Below are positions 19,966 through 28,531 of a stretch of DNA of 64,000 nucleotides, piece after piece. The first letter of the stretch is position 1. Every line of letters begins with the position of its first letter. Under the pieces are notes generated by a model. That model did not search any database, was not told the DNA's origin, and worked only from the letters and a program-made list of their open reading frames with translations. The DNA is from Fonticella tunisiensis. Lineage in GTDB: Bacteria > Bacillota > Clostridia > Clostridiales > Caloramatoraceae. The translations under genes and the position numbers were made by a program. The stretch lies in assembly GCF_004364155.1 (NCBI RefSeq), contig NZ_SOAZ01000011.1, positions 35,563 to 99,562 of the forward strand, given 5' to 3'.

Positions 19966-20814
19966 ATGCTTGGCTATCATAGTGTAAAGGATCTTGAAGA
20001 GAAAGTAGCTCCATCAATACTTGATATGTATCGAAGGGATTATAGAAATTTTAACCTCGCTTCCATTATTGCAGGATTTCACAGGGCATATGGCCTCAGA
20101 GATGAGGGGAACTCCATATCCATAGAGATAATAAACAGTATCAGGGATTATACAGAGGATCTGAAGGACAGGAATCTGCTTATATGGAATCTTTATGTCT
20201 TATCAAGAGAGCTAATAGATGACGGGTTATACGATGAAGCCATATCTGTTATAGAAAGAGCTGAAAGGAACTGGTCAAGGGATGTAATACTGGGGGATGA
20301 AATTGGGGTATATCATATATCATGGGTCGAGCAGCTCTGGCTTAGAAAAGCTGAGGTTTATTTAATCTTAAATGATGAAGAAAGGTTTGAAGAAATTACG
20401 GATAGAATTTTGATGAGCAGGTTAAACTTCTTTAAGGAAGCTGAAAATGTAACAGGGGAAACTATTTTCCAGGATAGATGTACTTACAGCTGTTTTGAAC
20501 TGATGGCTTTTCAGAGAAGAAAAAAGGATATAAAATCAGCCATTTCAATGATAAAACAGGCTATATTACACAAAAAAGTTCCATCGTTGAATAATGAGTA
20601 TATGAAGTCTGCTGCTGAGAAGGAGGCAAAGGGACTACATGGAAATGCCCTTGATATATACTTTAAATATTATTATAAAATTCCCGATGTGCCCTTTGAT
20701 AACCTGAAATATGGATACTGCAAAAGCTGTATACACTTTGATGGTTGTTCATCATGTAAGCTGCGCTGTGTTGAAACGGATCGGTATAAGGCTTGTACAA
20801 AATATCAGCATTAA
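19966..20814 (+). CDS. helical-repeat (TPR-like) protein with C-terminal Cys cluster
   Basis: 282 residues, not assigned to a family. Residues about 70-220 look like TPR-type helical pairs (LYVLSRELIDDGLYDEAISV; ISMIKQAIL). The C-terminal 40 residues carry a cysteine cluster, CKSCIHFDGCSSCKLRC followed by one more Cys, which could bind zinc or a metal cluster. The start has GGGGGA 7 nt upstream. Stand-alone gene. Confidence 0.72.
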   Translation: MLGYHSVKDLEEKVAPSILDMYRRDYRNFNLASIIAGFHRAYGLRDEGNSISIEIINSIRDYTEDLKDRNLLIWNLYVLSRELIDDGLYDEAISVIERAERNWSRDVILGDEIGVYHISWVEQLWLRKAEVYLILNDEERFEEITDRILMSRLNFFKEAENVTGETIFQDRCTYSCFELMAFQRRKKDIKSAISMIKQAILHKKVPSLNNEYMKSAAEKEAKGLHGNALDIYFKYYYKIPDVPFDNLKYGYCKSCIHFDGCSSCKLRCVETDRYKACTKYQH

Positions 20815-20918
20815 AAAAGGCAACCCCCATGGAAACAATATTAGATCTTATATAATACGGCAGCACTGATACAGAAACTAAGCAGGAACTAAACAGGAGT
20901 TAGGGATTGCCTTTTTTG
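20813..20918 (+). terminator. long-range stem AAAAAAGGCAA...TTGCCTTTTTT enclosing about 75 nt
   Basis: The left arm (20813-20827) and right arm (20904-20918) pair over 15 positions with one mismatch, and the right arm ends in a T tract. The enclosed sequence can fold internally (GGCAGCACTG, and the near-repeats CAGGAACTAA and CAGGAGTTAG). It can end the upstream gene but is larger than a plain terminator. Confidence 0.55.
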
Positions 20919-21008
20919 TCAATTAAATAAAATGTTAACTATTAATACCATTAATATATTTTCCATTACATGAAATTTTATTCATGAAAATTATTTAATA
21001 TTTGAAAA

Positions 21009-21055
21009 AGGCATGCGTAAATATAAGACAATAAATCTGATGCATGCCTATATTT
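21009..21055 (+). terminator. AGGCATGC/GCATGCCT hairpin with T tract
   Basis: An 8-bp perfect stem (21009-21016 with 21042-21049), 25-nt loop, followed by ATATTTTT. No ORF precedes it closely, so it may close a short untranslated transcript. Confidence 0.5.
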
Positions 21056-21057
21056 TT

Positions 21058-21085
21058 ATGACACACATGAGTGATATAATATAAT
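21058..21085 (+). promoter_or_regulatory. sigma-A-like promoter for the 21114 operon
   Basis: -35-like ATGACA (21058-21063), 16-nt spacer, -10 TATAAT (21080-21085), about 30 nt before the start codon. Confidence 0.6.
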
Positions 21086-21113
21086 TATCACTATATATCA
21101 GGGGAGGAAATAA

Positions 21114-21902
21114 ATGAGGATAGGTATATCATCGGCTTGTTTTTATCCATATATTAATACGGAAGATACCCTTGAAATTATAAAAGAAACAGGTGCTGAC
21201 ATCTGCGAGGTGTTTCTTGAGGCAGAATGTGAAACAACGGAGGAATACTGCCTGTCTCTTAAAGAAAAAGCTGATAAAATTGGAATTGATATATATTCTG
21301 TTCATCCATACTCCGTAAGCTTCGAACCCTTCCTGTTTGACAGGTATGAAAGGCGAAGGCTGGAGATGGAGAGAAAGTTCAGGGCCATTTGCAGGGCTGG
21401 TGAAATTCTTGGAGCTGAATGTTATGTATTCCACGGCATAAGAAAAACACCTGATTTTCCCAATATTGATAATACAGCAAAAGGAATGGACAATCTGTGT
21501 AAAATAGCAGGAGAATATGGGATAAAGCTTGCCTGGGAAAATGTTGCATGGTGTATGTCCTGTTCACCAAGATTTTTGGAGCTTGTCAGGGAAAGAATGA
21601 AGGAGGATATATATTTCAATCTTGATATAAAGCAGGCGGTTAGAAGTGGTTATTCTCCGGAGAGCTACATTGATGTTTTTAAAGATAGAATAATTAATGT
21701 ACATATAAATGATGCATCAAAAAAATCCACATGCCTTTTGCCAGGTCAGGGAGATATCGATTTAAAGAGTATTGTAGACAGGGTGAAGATTTTAAATCCC
21801 GATGTTCCCTTTATAATAGAGGTTTATAGTGAAAATTTTACAAGTTACAAAGAGCTTAAAATATCGAAGGAATATATGGAAAGGCTGGAGGAAGGAGAAT
21901 GA
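21114..21902 (+). CDS. sugar phosphate isomerase/epimerase-type TIM barrel
   Basis: 262 residues of the AP-endonuclease-2 (xylose isomerase-like) superfamily. It opens with RIGISSACFYPY, and has ADICEVFLE, VHPYSVSFEPF, AECYVFHG, KLAWENVAW, FNLDIKQAVRSG, INVHINDAS and FIIEVYSE; the Glu, His and Asp residues at strand ends are the usual metal ligands. The substrate cannot be predicted. It overlaps the next gene by 4 bp. Confidence 0.85.
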   Translation: MRIGISSACFYPYINTEDTLEIIKETGADICEVFLEAECETTEEYCLSLKEKADKIGIDIYSVHPYSVSFEPFLFDRYERRRLEMERKFRAICRAGEILGAECYVFHGIRKTPDFPNIDNTAKGMDNLCKIAGEYGIKLAWENVAWCMSCSPRFLELVRERMKEDIYFNLDIKQAVRSGYSPESYIDVFKDRIINVHINDASKKSTCLLPGQGDIDLKSIVDRVKILNPDVPFIIEVYSENFTSYKELKISKEYMERLEEGE

Positions 21903-22747
21903 AAAGGTTAAGACTTTTTATAGTACTGCTGTTTGTTACATTGATAACTTCATGTGCGCCGTTAGCTCGAAATATAAACAAGGATGAAAATACAAACCTT
22001 ATAGTTTCAGTAATAGATGTAGGACAGGGCGATAGCATTCTTATAAAAACACCGAAGAATAAATATGTTCTTGTTGATGGAGGTTCAAAAACTGAAAAGG
22101 ATAAGCTATTTAATTTTTTAAAAACACAGGACATAGACAAAATCGATGTGATTATAGGCACCCACCCCCACGAAGATCATATAGGAAATCTTGATGACGT
22201 TATAAGGGACTATGACGTAGGTGAAATATATCTGCCAAAAGTTACTGCCTCAACCAAAACCTTTGCAGATTTAATGGATGCTATAAGGGATAAGAATCTT
22301 TCCATCAAAAACGCAAAGGCAGGTGTATCCTTTAGCCTGGATGGCGTAAACTTTGATTTTATAGCACCAAACAGCTCAAAATATGAGGAAGTCAACAACT
22401 ATAGCGCCGTTGTTAAAGTCACATACAGGAAAAGCTCATTTCTCTTAATGGGTGATGCTGAAAAGCTTTCAGAAAATGAAATAATGTCAAGGGGCTTCAA
22501 TGTAAGTGCTGATATAATAAAAATAGGCCACCATGGGAGCTCATCATCTTCATCACGTAAGTTTATTGAGGCTGTAAATCCAGAATATGCAGTAATATCG
22601 TGCGGAAAGGGAAACGATTATGGTCATCCCCACAGAGAAACTCTAAAGCTTCTCAGCGACCTTAAAATCAAAACATACAGAACTGACATCGATGGAACGG
22701 TTTCATTTTCAACCGACGGATATAATATTAAAAGTGCTAAAAAATAA
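21899..22747 (+). CDS. ComEC/Rec2-like metallo-beta-lactamase-fold lipoprotein
   Basis: 282 residues. The N-terminal signal ends in lipobox ITSC, so the protein is probably tethered outside the membrane. The MBL fold shows VIDVGQGDSILIKTP, VDGGS, the metal motif THPHEDHIGN, the aspartate LLMGDAE and IGHHGSSSSSS, as in the stand-alone ComEC hydrolase domain (a nuclease in some cases). It is coupled to the TIM-barrel gene by ATGA. Its role in DNA uptake is not shown here, as no comEA or comEC lies nearby. Confidence 0.87.
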   Translation: MKRLRLFIVLLFVTLITSCAPLARNINKDENTNLIVSVIDVGQGDSILIKTPKNKYVLVDGGSKTEKDKLFNFLKTQDIDKIDVIIGTHPHEDHIGNLDDVIRDYDVGEIYLPKVTASTKTFADLMDAIRDKNLSIKNAKAGVSFSLDGVNFDFIAPNSSKYEEVNNYSAVVKVTYRKSSFLLMGDAEKLSENEIMSRGFNVSADIIKIGHHGSSSSSSRKFIEAVNPEYAVISCGKGNDYGHPHRETLKLLSDLKIKTYRTDIDGTVSFSTDGYNIKSAKK

Positions 22748-22821
22748 ACAGATATTGGTGTTTAAATCGTTGATTATAAAGGGTATAATTTATATATACA
22801 TTATGAAGGGAGGCCAGGGGT

Positions 22822-23139
22822 TTGGAAGTTTTTTACGACAGAAAAAACGATGTTGTGAGCATATATTTTGATTTGCAGGGTGAAAGTGGTATAATTGAAG
22901 AAAATGGCCTTTCTAAAAGTAAGAGTGAGAGAGAGTATGAAATTGACGAAGCAGCAAGCTTGGTACTCGATATGGTGGATTTAGTTGATGAAGATGGAAA
23001 CCTTAAGGGATTCAGAGTTTTTAACGCTTCAAAACATTACGATGTAACCCTTTTAAATTGTGCCGAATTTGAGGAATTGAGCCAGGAAGAGATGAGAAAA
23101 ATGCCGCAGGAAAAGATAGTTGCAAGATTCTATAAATGA
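22822..23139 (+). CDS. DUF2283-like small protein
   Basis: 105 residues with the pattern FYDRKNDVVSIYFD near the start, resembling DUF2283 proteins, a short beta-sheet family of unknown role. TTG start at 22822 with GAAGGGAGG 8-9 nt upstream. It stands alone between the ComEC-like lipoprotein and tig. Confidence 0.65.
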   Translation: MEVFYDRKNDVVSIYFDLQGESGIIEENGLSKSKSEREYEIDEAASLVLDMVDLVDEDGNLKGFRVFNASKHYDVTLLNCAEFEELSQEEMRKMPQEKIVARFYK

Positions 23140-23296
23140 TAAAGTGGAGGCTTAAAAAGCTTAAAGACTTGAATATATATTTAGTGTATGATATTATTAC
23201 AATGTTATAGAATAATTCCAAACTGCCAATATTATCTTTTAATGGTATATTAGGGCTATGTGGGTTGCCCGGAGTAAATAGATAGGAGGAACACAA

Positions 23297-24589
23297 ATGA
23301 ATACTAAGGTAGAAAAAATAGAAAAAAACATTGTAAAGCTTGAAGTAACGGTACCTGTAGAAAAGTTTAGAGAAGCTCTTCAGAGGTCATACAAAAAGAA
23401 TGTGGGAAGATTCAACATCCCCGGATTTAGAAAAGGAAAAGCACCAATGCAGATAATTGAAAGATATTACGGAGAAGGTGTTTTCTTTGAAGATGCAATA
23501 AATGAGCTTATTGATAAAACCTATCCAGAGGCGTTAAAGGAAAACAACATTATACCAGTTGACTATCCTGAAATTGATATAGCTCAGGTAGGAAAAGAAG
23601 TGGATCTTACATATACAGCCAAGATTACCGTAAAGCCTGAGGTTGAGCTTGGACAGTATAAAGGTATTGAAGTGAAGAAGATAGAGTATCCTGTAACGGA
23701 TGAGGATGTAGAGGCACAGCTTAACTCAATGAGGGATAGAAATGCCAGAATAATAACTAAGGAAGAAGGAACAGTTGAAAAGGATGATATAGCTGTTATT
23801 GACTTTGAAGGATTTATAGACGGAGTTCCCTTTGAAGGTGGCAAGGGAGAGAACTACGAGCTTAAGATAGGTTCAGGAACTTTCATACCAGGATTTGAGG
23901 ATCAGCTTGTTGGGGCAAAGATTGGAGAAACAGTTGATGTCAACGTTTCATTCCCTGAAGATTATCACGTAGAGGAGCTAAAGGGTAAGCAGGCACTATT
24001 TAAGGTTACAATAAAATCCATAAAGGTTAAGGAGCTTCCAGAGCTAGATGACGAGTTTGCAAAGGACGTTTCGGAATTCGATACCCTTGAAGAGCTCAGA
24101 GCTGACATAAGAAAGCATCAGGAAGAATCAAACAAGCAAAGGGCTAAGAAGGATTATGAAGATGAAGTTGTTAAGAAGGTTGTTGAACTTGCGAAGGTTG
24201 ATATTCCTGAGGCTATGATAAACAGGGAAATAGATTATATGATAAGGGATCTTGATTACAGGCTTCAATATCAGGGGCTTACAGTTGATAAATACCTTGA
24301 AATAATGGGTATAACAATGGATACTTTAAAGAATGACTACAGAGAGGTTGCAACGACAAGGGTTAAGACAAACCTTGTGCTTGAAGCCATAGCAAAGGCT
24401 GAAAATATAGATGTAACCGATGAAGAAATAGAAAAGAGAGCGGAAGAGCTTGCAAAATATTATGGAAATGAAGATATTGAAAAGATGAAGGAAGCAATAC
24501 TTAGAACTGAAAAGGCTATAATTAAAGAGGAACTTGTAAATAATAAGGTTATTGAATTCCTTGTTAATGAAAGCAGGGAATTAGAATAG
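23297..24589 (+). CDS. tig: trigger factor
   Basis: A ribosome-bound chaperone and peptidyl-prolyl isomerase that meets nascent chains at the exit tunnel (430 aa). The ribosome-binding signature FNIPGFRKGKAP is at about 36-48. The FKBP-type PPIase domain (about 150-240, with VIDFEGFIDGVPFEGG and FIPGFEDQLVG) is followed by the long helical C-terminal domain. RBS AGGAGG. It lies just upstream of clpP and clpX, a widely conserved order. Confidence 0.97.
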   Translation: MNTKVEKIEKNIVKLEVTVPVEKFREALQRSYKKNVGRFNIPGFRKGKAPMQIIERYYGEGVFFEDAINELIDKTYPEALKENNIIPVDYPEIDIAQVGKEVDLTYTAKITVKPEVELGQYKGIEVKKIEYPVTDEDVEAQLNSMRDRNARIITKEEGTVEKDDIAVIDFEGFIDGVPFEGGKGENYELKIGSGTFIPGFEDQLVGAKIGETVDVNVSFPEDYHVEELKGKQALFKVTIKSIKVKELPELDDEFAKDVSEFDTLEELRADIRKHQEESNKQRAKKDYEDEVVKKVVELAKVDIPEAMINREIDYMIRDLDYRLQYQGLTVDKYLEIMGITMDTLKNDYREVATTRVKTNLVLEAIAKAENIDVTDEEIEKRAEELAKYYGNEDIEKMKEAILRTEKAIIKEELVNNKVIEFLVNESRELE

Positions 24590-24622
24590 AACAATTGCCA
24601 GATAAACATGGCAATTGTTCTA
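24587..24622 (+). promoter_or_regulatory. perfect hairpin between tig and clpP
   Basis: A 14-bp perfect stem (TAGAACAATTGCCA/TGGCAATTGTTCTA) with an 8-nt loop. It begins at the tig stop codon and lacks a T tract. It probably tunes or protects the tig-clpP mRNA and does not end it. Confidence 0.65.
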
Positions 24623-24645
24623 AAGTTTAGATAGGAGGGATAAAT

Positions 24646-25230
24646 ATGAGCTTGGTACCTATAGTTGTTGAACAAACGAGCAGGGGTGAAAGATCTTACG
24701 ATATTTATTCGAGACTTTTGAAGGAAAGAATAGTTTTCCTTGGAGAAGAAGTTAACGATGTAACTGCGAGCCTTGTTGTAGCGCAGCTTTTATTCCTTGA
24801 ATCAGAGGATCCTGATAAGGATATATATCTTTATATAAACAGCCCTGGCGGTTCAATATCAGCAGGGTTTGCAATATACGATACAATGCAGTATATAAAG
24901 CCTGATGTATCAACAATATGTGTAGGCATGGCCGCTTCCATGGGAGCTTTCCTTCTTGCAGCAGGTGCAAAGGGAAAGAGGTTTGCACTTCCAAATGCGG
25001 AAATCATGATACATCAGCCTCTAGGGGGAGCAAGGGGCCAGGCAACTGATATAGCCATTCAGGCTGAACACATATTGAAATTAAAGAAAAAGATTAACGA
25101 AATATTGAGTGAAAGAACAGGTCAGTCAATAGAAAAGATTGAAAAGGATACGGATAGAGATAATTGGATGTCAGCTGAGGAAGCAAAGGCCTATGGGCTT
25201 ATTGACGACGTAATCACCAAAAAGAGTTAA
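24646..25230 (+). CDS. clpP: ATP-dependent Clp protease proteolytic subunit
   Basis: A serine protease that forms the 14-subunit chamber fed by ClpX or ClpC (194 aa). The catalytic triad is S98 (GMAASMG), H123 (MIHQPLGG) and D172 (DTDRDNW), and the IGF/hydrophobic docking surface is typical. RBS AGGAGGG. It is followed 22 bp later by clpX. No CtsR or CIRCE operator is visible upstream. Confidence 0.98.
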   Translation: MSLVPIVVEQTSRGERSYDIYSRLLKERIVFLGEEVNDVTASLVVAQLLFLESEDPDKDIYLYINSPGGSISAGFAIYDTMQYIKPDVSTICVGMAASMGAFLLAAGAKGKRFALPNAEIMIHQPLGGARGQATDIAIQAEHILKLKKKINEILSERTGQSIEKIEKDTDRDNWMSAEEAKAYGLIDDVITKKS

Positions 25231-25252
25231 GTGATAATTGAGGGGTGTGAAG

Positions 25253-26554
25253 ATGTCGAAACTTGAAGACAAGAAGCAGCTAAAGTGTTCTTTCTGCGGT
25301 AAAAGCCAGGATCAGGTTAGAAGGCTTATAGCTGGTCCTGGGGTATATATATGTGATGAATGTATTGAGCTCTGCTCCGAAATAATTACAGAGGAGCTTG
25401 AAGTGGATCAGGATGTGGAATTGACGGATCTACCAAAGCCAAGGGAAATAAAGGAGTTCCTGGATCAGTATGTAATAGGCCAGGATGAAGCTAAGAAATC
25501 CCTTGCCGTTGCGGTTTATAACCACTACAAGAGAATAAACGCTCCCAAGATGAAAAACGATGATGTTGAACTACAAAAGAGCAATATCCTTCTTCTAGGA
25601 CCTACTGGCTCTGGAAAAACACTCCTTGCACAGACGCTTGCAAAGTTTTTAAATGTTCCATTTGCAATAGCGGATGCCACGACTTTAACTGAAGCAGGTT
25701 ATGTAGGTGAGGATGTTGAAAATATACTTTTAAAGCTTATACAAAATGCTGATTATGACATTGAAAGAGCAGAGAAGGGTATTGTTTATATAGATGAAAT
25801 TGATAAGATTGCTAGAAAGTCAGAAAACCCATCCATTACGAGGGACGTTTCTGGTGAAGGAGTTCAGCAGGCCCTTTTAAAGATACTTGAAGGAACTGTA
25901 GCAAGCGTTCCTCCTCAAGGAGGAAGAAAGCATCCCCATCAGGAGTTTATTCAAATAGATACGACCAACATACTCTTTATATGTGGAGGAGCCTTTGATG
26001 GCATTGAAAAGATAATACAGAAGAGAACCCATCAAAGCTCAATGGGCTTTGGGGCAGAGATAAAAAGCAAAGATGATAGAGATGTGGGAGAAATATTAAA
26101 GGATATACTTCCTGAAGATCTGCTAAAATTCGGTCTAATACCTGAATTTGTTGGTAGAGTTCCAATAGTTGTAACCCTCAACTCCCTTGACAGGGAAGCA
26201 CTCATTAGAATTTTAACCGAACCCAGGAATGCACTTGTAAAGCAGTACAAGAGGCTATTTGAAATGGATGGAGTTGAGCTGGAGTTTGAGAAGGAGGCCC
26301 TTGAGAGAATAGCCGATGAGGCCCTCAAGAGAAAGACTGGTGCTAGAGGTTTAAGGGCAATAATGGAGGAACTCATGCTTGAGGTTATGTTCGATATACC
26401 CTCAAGGGATGATGTTACAAGCTGTATCGTTACTGAAGAAACGGTTACTAAGAAGCAGCCACCTAACCTTGTTTTAGGAGAAAAGGGCAGAAAGGGAAAT
26501 AAAAAAGCATCAGGAGTTAGAAAAGGACAGATTAAAAGCGAAATAGTATCATAA
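25253..26554 (+). CDS. clpX: ClpX ATPase, specificity subunit of ClpXP
   Basis: An AAA+ unfoldase that selects substrates and threads them into ClpP (433 aa). The N-terminal C4 zinc domain is CSFCGK ... CDECIELC. Walker A is GPTGSGKT, Walker [12 protein letters not shown], the pore loop GYVGED, and the [11 protein letters not shown] sensor-2 segment is present. I chose ATG 25253 because GAGGGGTG is 6 nt upstream; an upstream TTG gives a five-residue longer form. A terminator follows. Confidence 0.97.
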   Translation: MSKLEDKKQLKCSFCGKSQDQVRRLIAGPGVYICDECIELCSEIITEELEVDQDVELTDLPKPREIKEFLDQYVIGQDEAKKSLAVAVYNHYKRINAPKMKNDDVELQKSNILLLGPTGSGKTLLAQTLAKFLNVPFAIADATTLTEAGYVGEDVENILLKLIQNADYDIERAEKGIVYIDEIDKIARKSENPSITRDVSGEGVQQALLKILEGTVASVPPQGGRKHPHQEFIQIDTTNILFICGGAFDGIEKIIQKRTHQSSMGFGAEIKSKDDRDVGEILKDILPEDLLKFGLIPEFVGRVPIVVTLNSLDREALIRILTEPRNALVKQYKRLFEMDGVELEFEKEALERIADEALKRKTGARGLRAIMEELMLEVMFDIPSRDDVTSCIVTEETVTKKQPPNLVLGEKGRKGNKKASGVRKGQIKSEIVS

Positions 26555-26586
26555 AAACCCTATGATTAAATCATAGGGTTTTTTTT
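26553..26586 (+). terminator. terminator after clpX
   Basis: Stem AAAAACCCTATGA/TCATAGGGTTTTT with loop TTAAA, then Ts. Confidence 0.93.
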
Positions 26587-26652
26587 CTTTTTTTGTATAT
26601 TATTCCATGATAAGTTGCATACTAAGCATGTATAAGAAGGGAGGGTTTCTTG

Positions 26653-28338
26653 ATGTATGGTAGTCAGATATTAGTCATTGTTAATCTTATTTTTACAGCC
26701 ATAATTGGCCTATACTTTTATAATCTCCTGAAGGGCCAGCAGAGCACAAAGATATATATTGAAAAGGAAAGCAGAAAGGAGCTGGATAAGCTTCAAAGGA
26801 TGAGGGATACAAGGCTTTCGGAGCCGCTTTCTGAAAAAACGAGGCCCTCTACCTTTGAGGAAATAATTGGCCAGGAGAGAGGCATAAAAGCACTTAAAGC
26901 TGCACTTTGCGGCCCGAATCCACAGCATGTCATAATATATGGCCCGCCTGGGGTTGGAAAAACTGCAGCTGCAAGGCTTGTCCTGGAGGAGGCAAAGATG
27001 AACCCCATGTCTCCCTTTAAGAGCAGTGCTAAATTCGTTGAGGTTGATGCTACAACGGTCAGGTTTGATGACAGGGGAATTGCCGATCCCTTAATAGGTT
27101 CTGTGCATGACCCGATATATCAGGGGGCAGGACAGCTGGGCATTGCAGGAATACCACAGCCAAAGCCAGGTGCAGTAACAAAGGCCCATGGAGGAATTTT
27201 ATTCCTTGACGAAATAGGAGAGCTTCATCCAATTCAGATGAATAAGCTCTTAAAGGTTTTGGAGGATAGAAAGGTTATGCTGGATAGCGTTTACTTCAGC
27301 TCTGAGGATCCCAATATACCAACTCATATAAAGGACATATTCGAAAACGGTCTTCCTGCAGATTTCAGGCTGGTAGGTGCCACAACAAAGAATCCAGAGG
27401 ATATTCCTCCGGCAATACGCTCACGATGTGTTGAAATATTTTTTAGAAGTTTAATGCCTGATGAAGTTGAGCTTATAGCTAAGAATGCAGCCAAAAAGGG
27501 AGGTTTTTTAATATCCGATGATGCAGCCCATCAGGTCAGCAAATATGCTACAAATGGAAGAGAAGCGGTAAACATCGTGCAGATAGCTGGCGGAATTGCC
27601 ATAAACGAAAAGCGAAAAAACATAACACTTGAGGACGTTGAATGGGTAATTGAGAGTGGACATTATAATCCGCGCCCTGAGAAGAAAATCGATTCGGAGC
27701 CGCAGGTTGGATATGCAAATGGCCTTGCGGTCTATGGACCAAATATGGGAACTCTCATTGAAGTTGAGGTTACAGCCATCCCCTCTGAAGATGGTAACGG
27801 AAGGGTCACCGTTGTGGGTATAGTTGAAGAGGAGGAAACAGGTTCCTATGGAAGAAAGTTTAAGAGAAAGAGCACCTCAAGGGGTTCAGTTGATAACGTA
27901 ATAGCTGTAATAAGAAAGTATTTAAAGGCCGATCCGAGAAAGTATGATATACATATTAACTTTCCCGGAGGTGTTCCAATAGACGGCCCCTCAGCAGGAA
28001 TTACAATAACAACTGCAGTATACAGTGCAATAACCGGAATACCCGTTAACAATAAAGTAGCTATGACTGGAGAAATCTCAATAAGGGGCTTTGTAAAGCC
28101 AATAGGAGGGGTTCTTGCAAAGATAGAGGCGGCTAAAAAGGCAGGAGCAGAAAAGGTAATCATTCCAAAGGACAACTGGCAGGAAACCTTTAAGGACTAT
28201 GATATAAAAATAGTTCCCGTTGAAAGAATTGAAGAGGTAATAAAAGAAGCCCTTATGTTTGACAACAGAAAATCAGCGAACTTCACTAACGACGTAAAGT
28301 CAAATGTAGATGTGCTTTCAGCAGAGGGAGTATCTTGA
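26653..28338 (+). CDS. lonB: membrane-linked ATP-dependent protease LonB
   Basis: A 561-residue Lon-family protease of the LonB type found in spore-formers, where the B. subtilis homologue is forespore-specific. An N-terminal membrane segment (about 5-23) replaces the large Lon N-domain. The AAA+ module has Walker A GPPGVGKT and Walker B GGILFLDEIGE. The Lon peptidase domain has the catalytic Ser in DGPSAGITI and a downstream Lys in the AKIEAAKKAG region. ATG 26653 lies 7 nt after GGGAGGG; the TTG at 26650 is an alternative. Confidence 0.95.
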   Translation: MYGSQILVIVNLIFTAIIGLYFYNLLKGQQSTKIYIEKESRKELDKLQRMRDTRLSEPLSEKTRPSTFEEIIGQERGIKALKAALCGPNPQHVIIYGPPGVGKTAAARLVLEEAKMNPMSPFKSSAKFVEVDATTVRFDDRGIADPLIGSVHDPIYQGAGQLGIAGIPQPKPGAVTKAHGGILFLDEIGELHPIQMNKLLKVLEDRKVMLDSVYFSSEDPNIPTHIKDIFENGLPADFRLVGATTKNPEDIPPAIRSRCVEIFFRSLMPDEVELIAKNAAKKGGFLISDDAAHQVSKYATNGREAVNIVQIAGGIAINEKRKNITLEDVEWVIESGHYNPRPEKKIDSEPQVGYANGLAVYGPNMGTLIEVEVTAIPSEDGNGRVTVVGIVEEEETGSYGRKFKRKSTSRGSVDNVIAVIRKYLKADPRKYDIHINFPGGVPIDGPSAGITITTAVYSAITGIPVNNKVAMTGEISIRGFVKPIGGVLAKIEAAKKAGAEKVIIPKDNWQETFKDYDIKIVPVERIEEVIKEALMFDNRKSANFTNDVKSNVDVLSAEGVS

Positions 28339-28363
28339 TAGGGAGTTATGCTCCCTATTTTTG
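28338..28363 (+). terminator. terminator after lonB
   Basis: Stem ATAGGGAG/CTCCCTAT with a 5-nt loop, then TTTTTG. Confidence 0.85.
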
Positions 28364-28449
28364 TTTAGAAACAATATATAATTGGTATACTGTTTCGCGG
28401 TATTAGGAAAGACTAAATAATAAGCATTGATGTGTAATTTTCTTATAAG

Positions 28450-28479
28450 TTGAAAAGTTTTTATATTATAAGGTATAAT
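28450..28479 (+). promoter_or_regulatory. likely sigma-A promoter of lon
   Basis: -35 TTGAAA (28450-28455), 18-nt spacer, -10 TATAAT (28474-28479), about 50 nt before the lon start. No heat-shock operator is visible. Confidence 0.6.
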
Positions 28480-28531
28480 ATTATAAGTCTTCTCAAAAAA
28501 GAAAAGATCTCTATAGAAGGAGATGATATAG

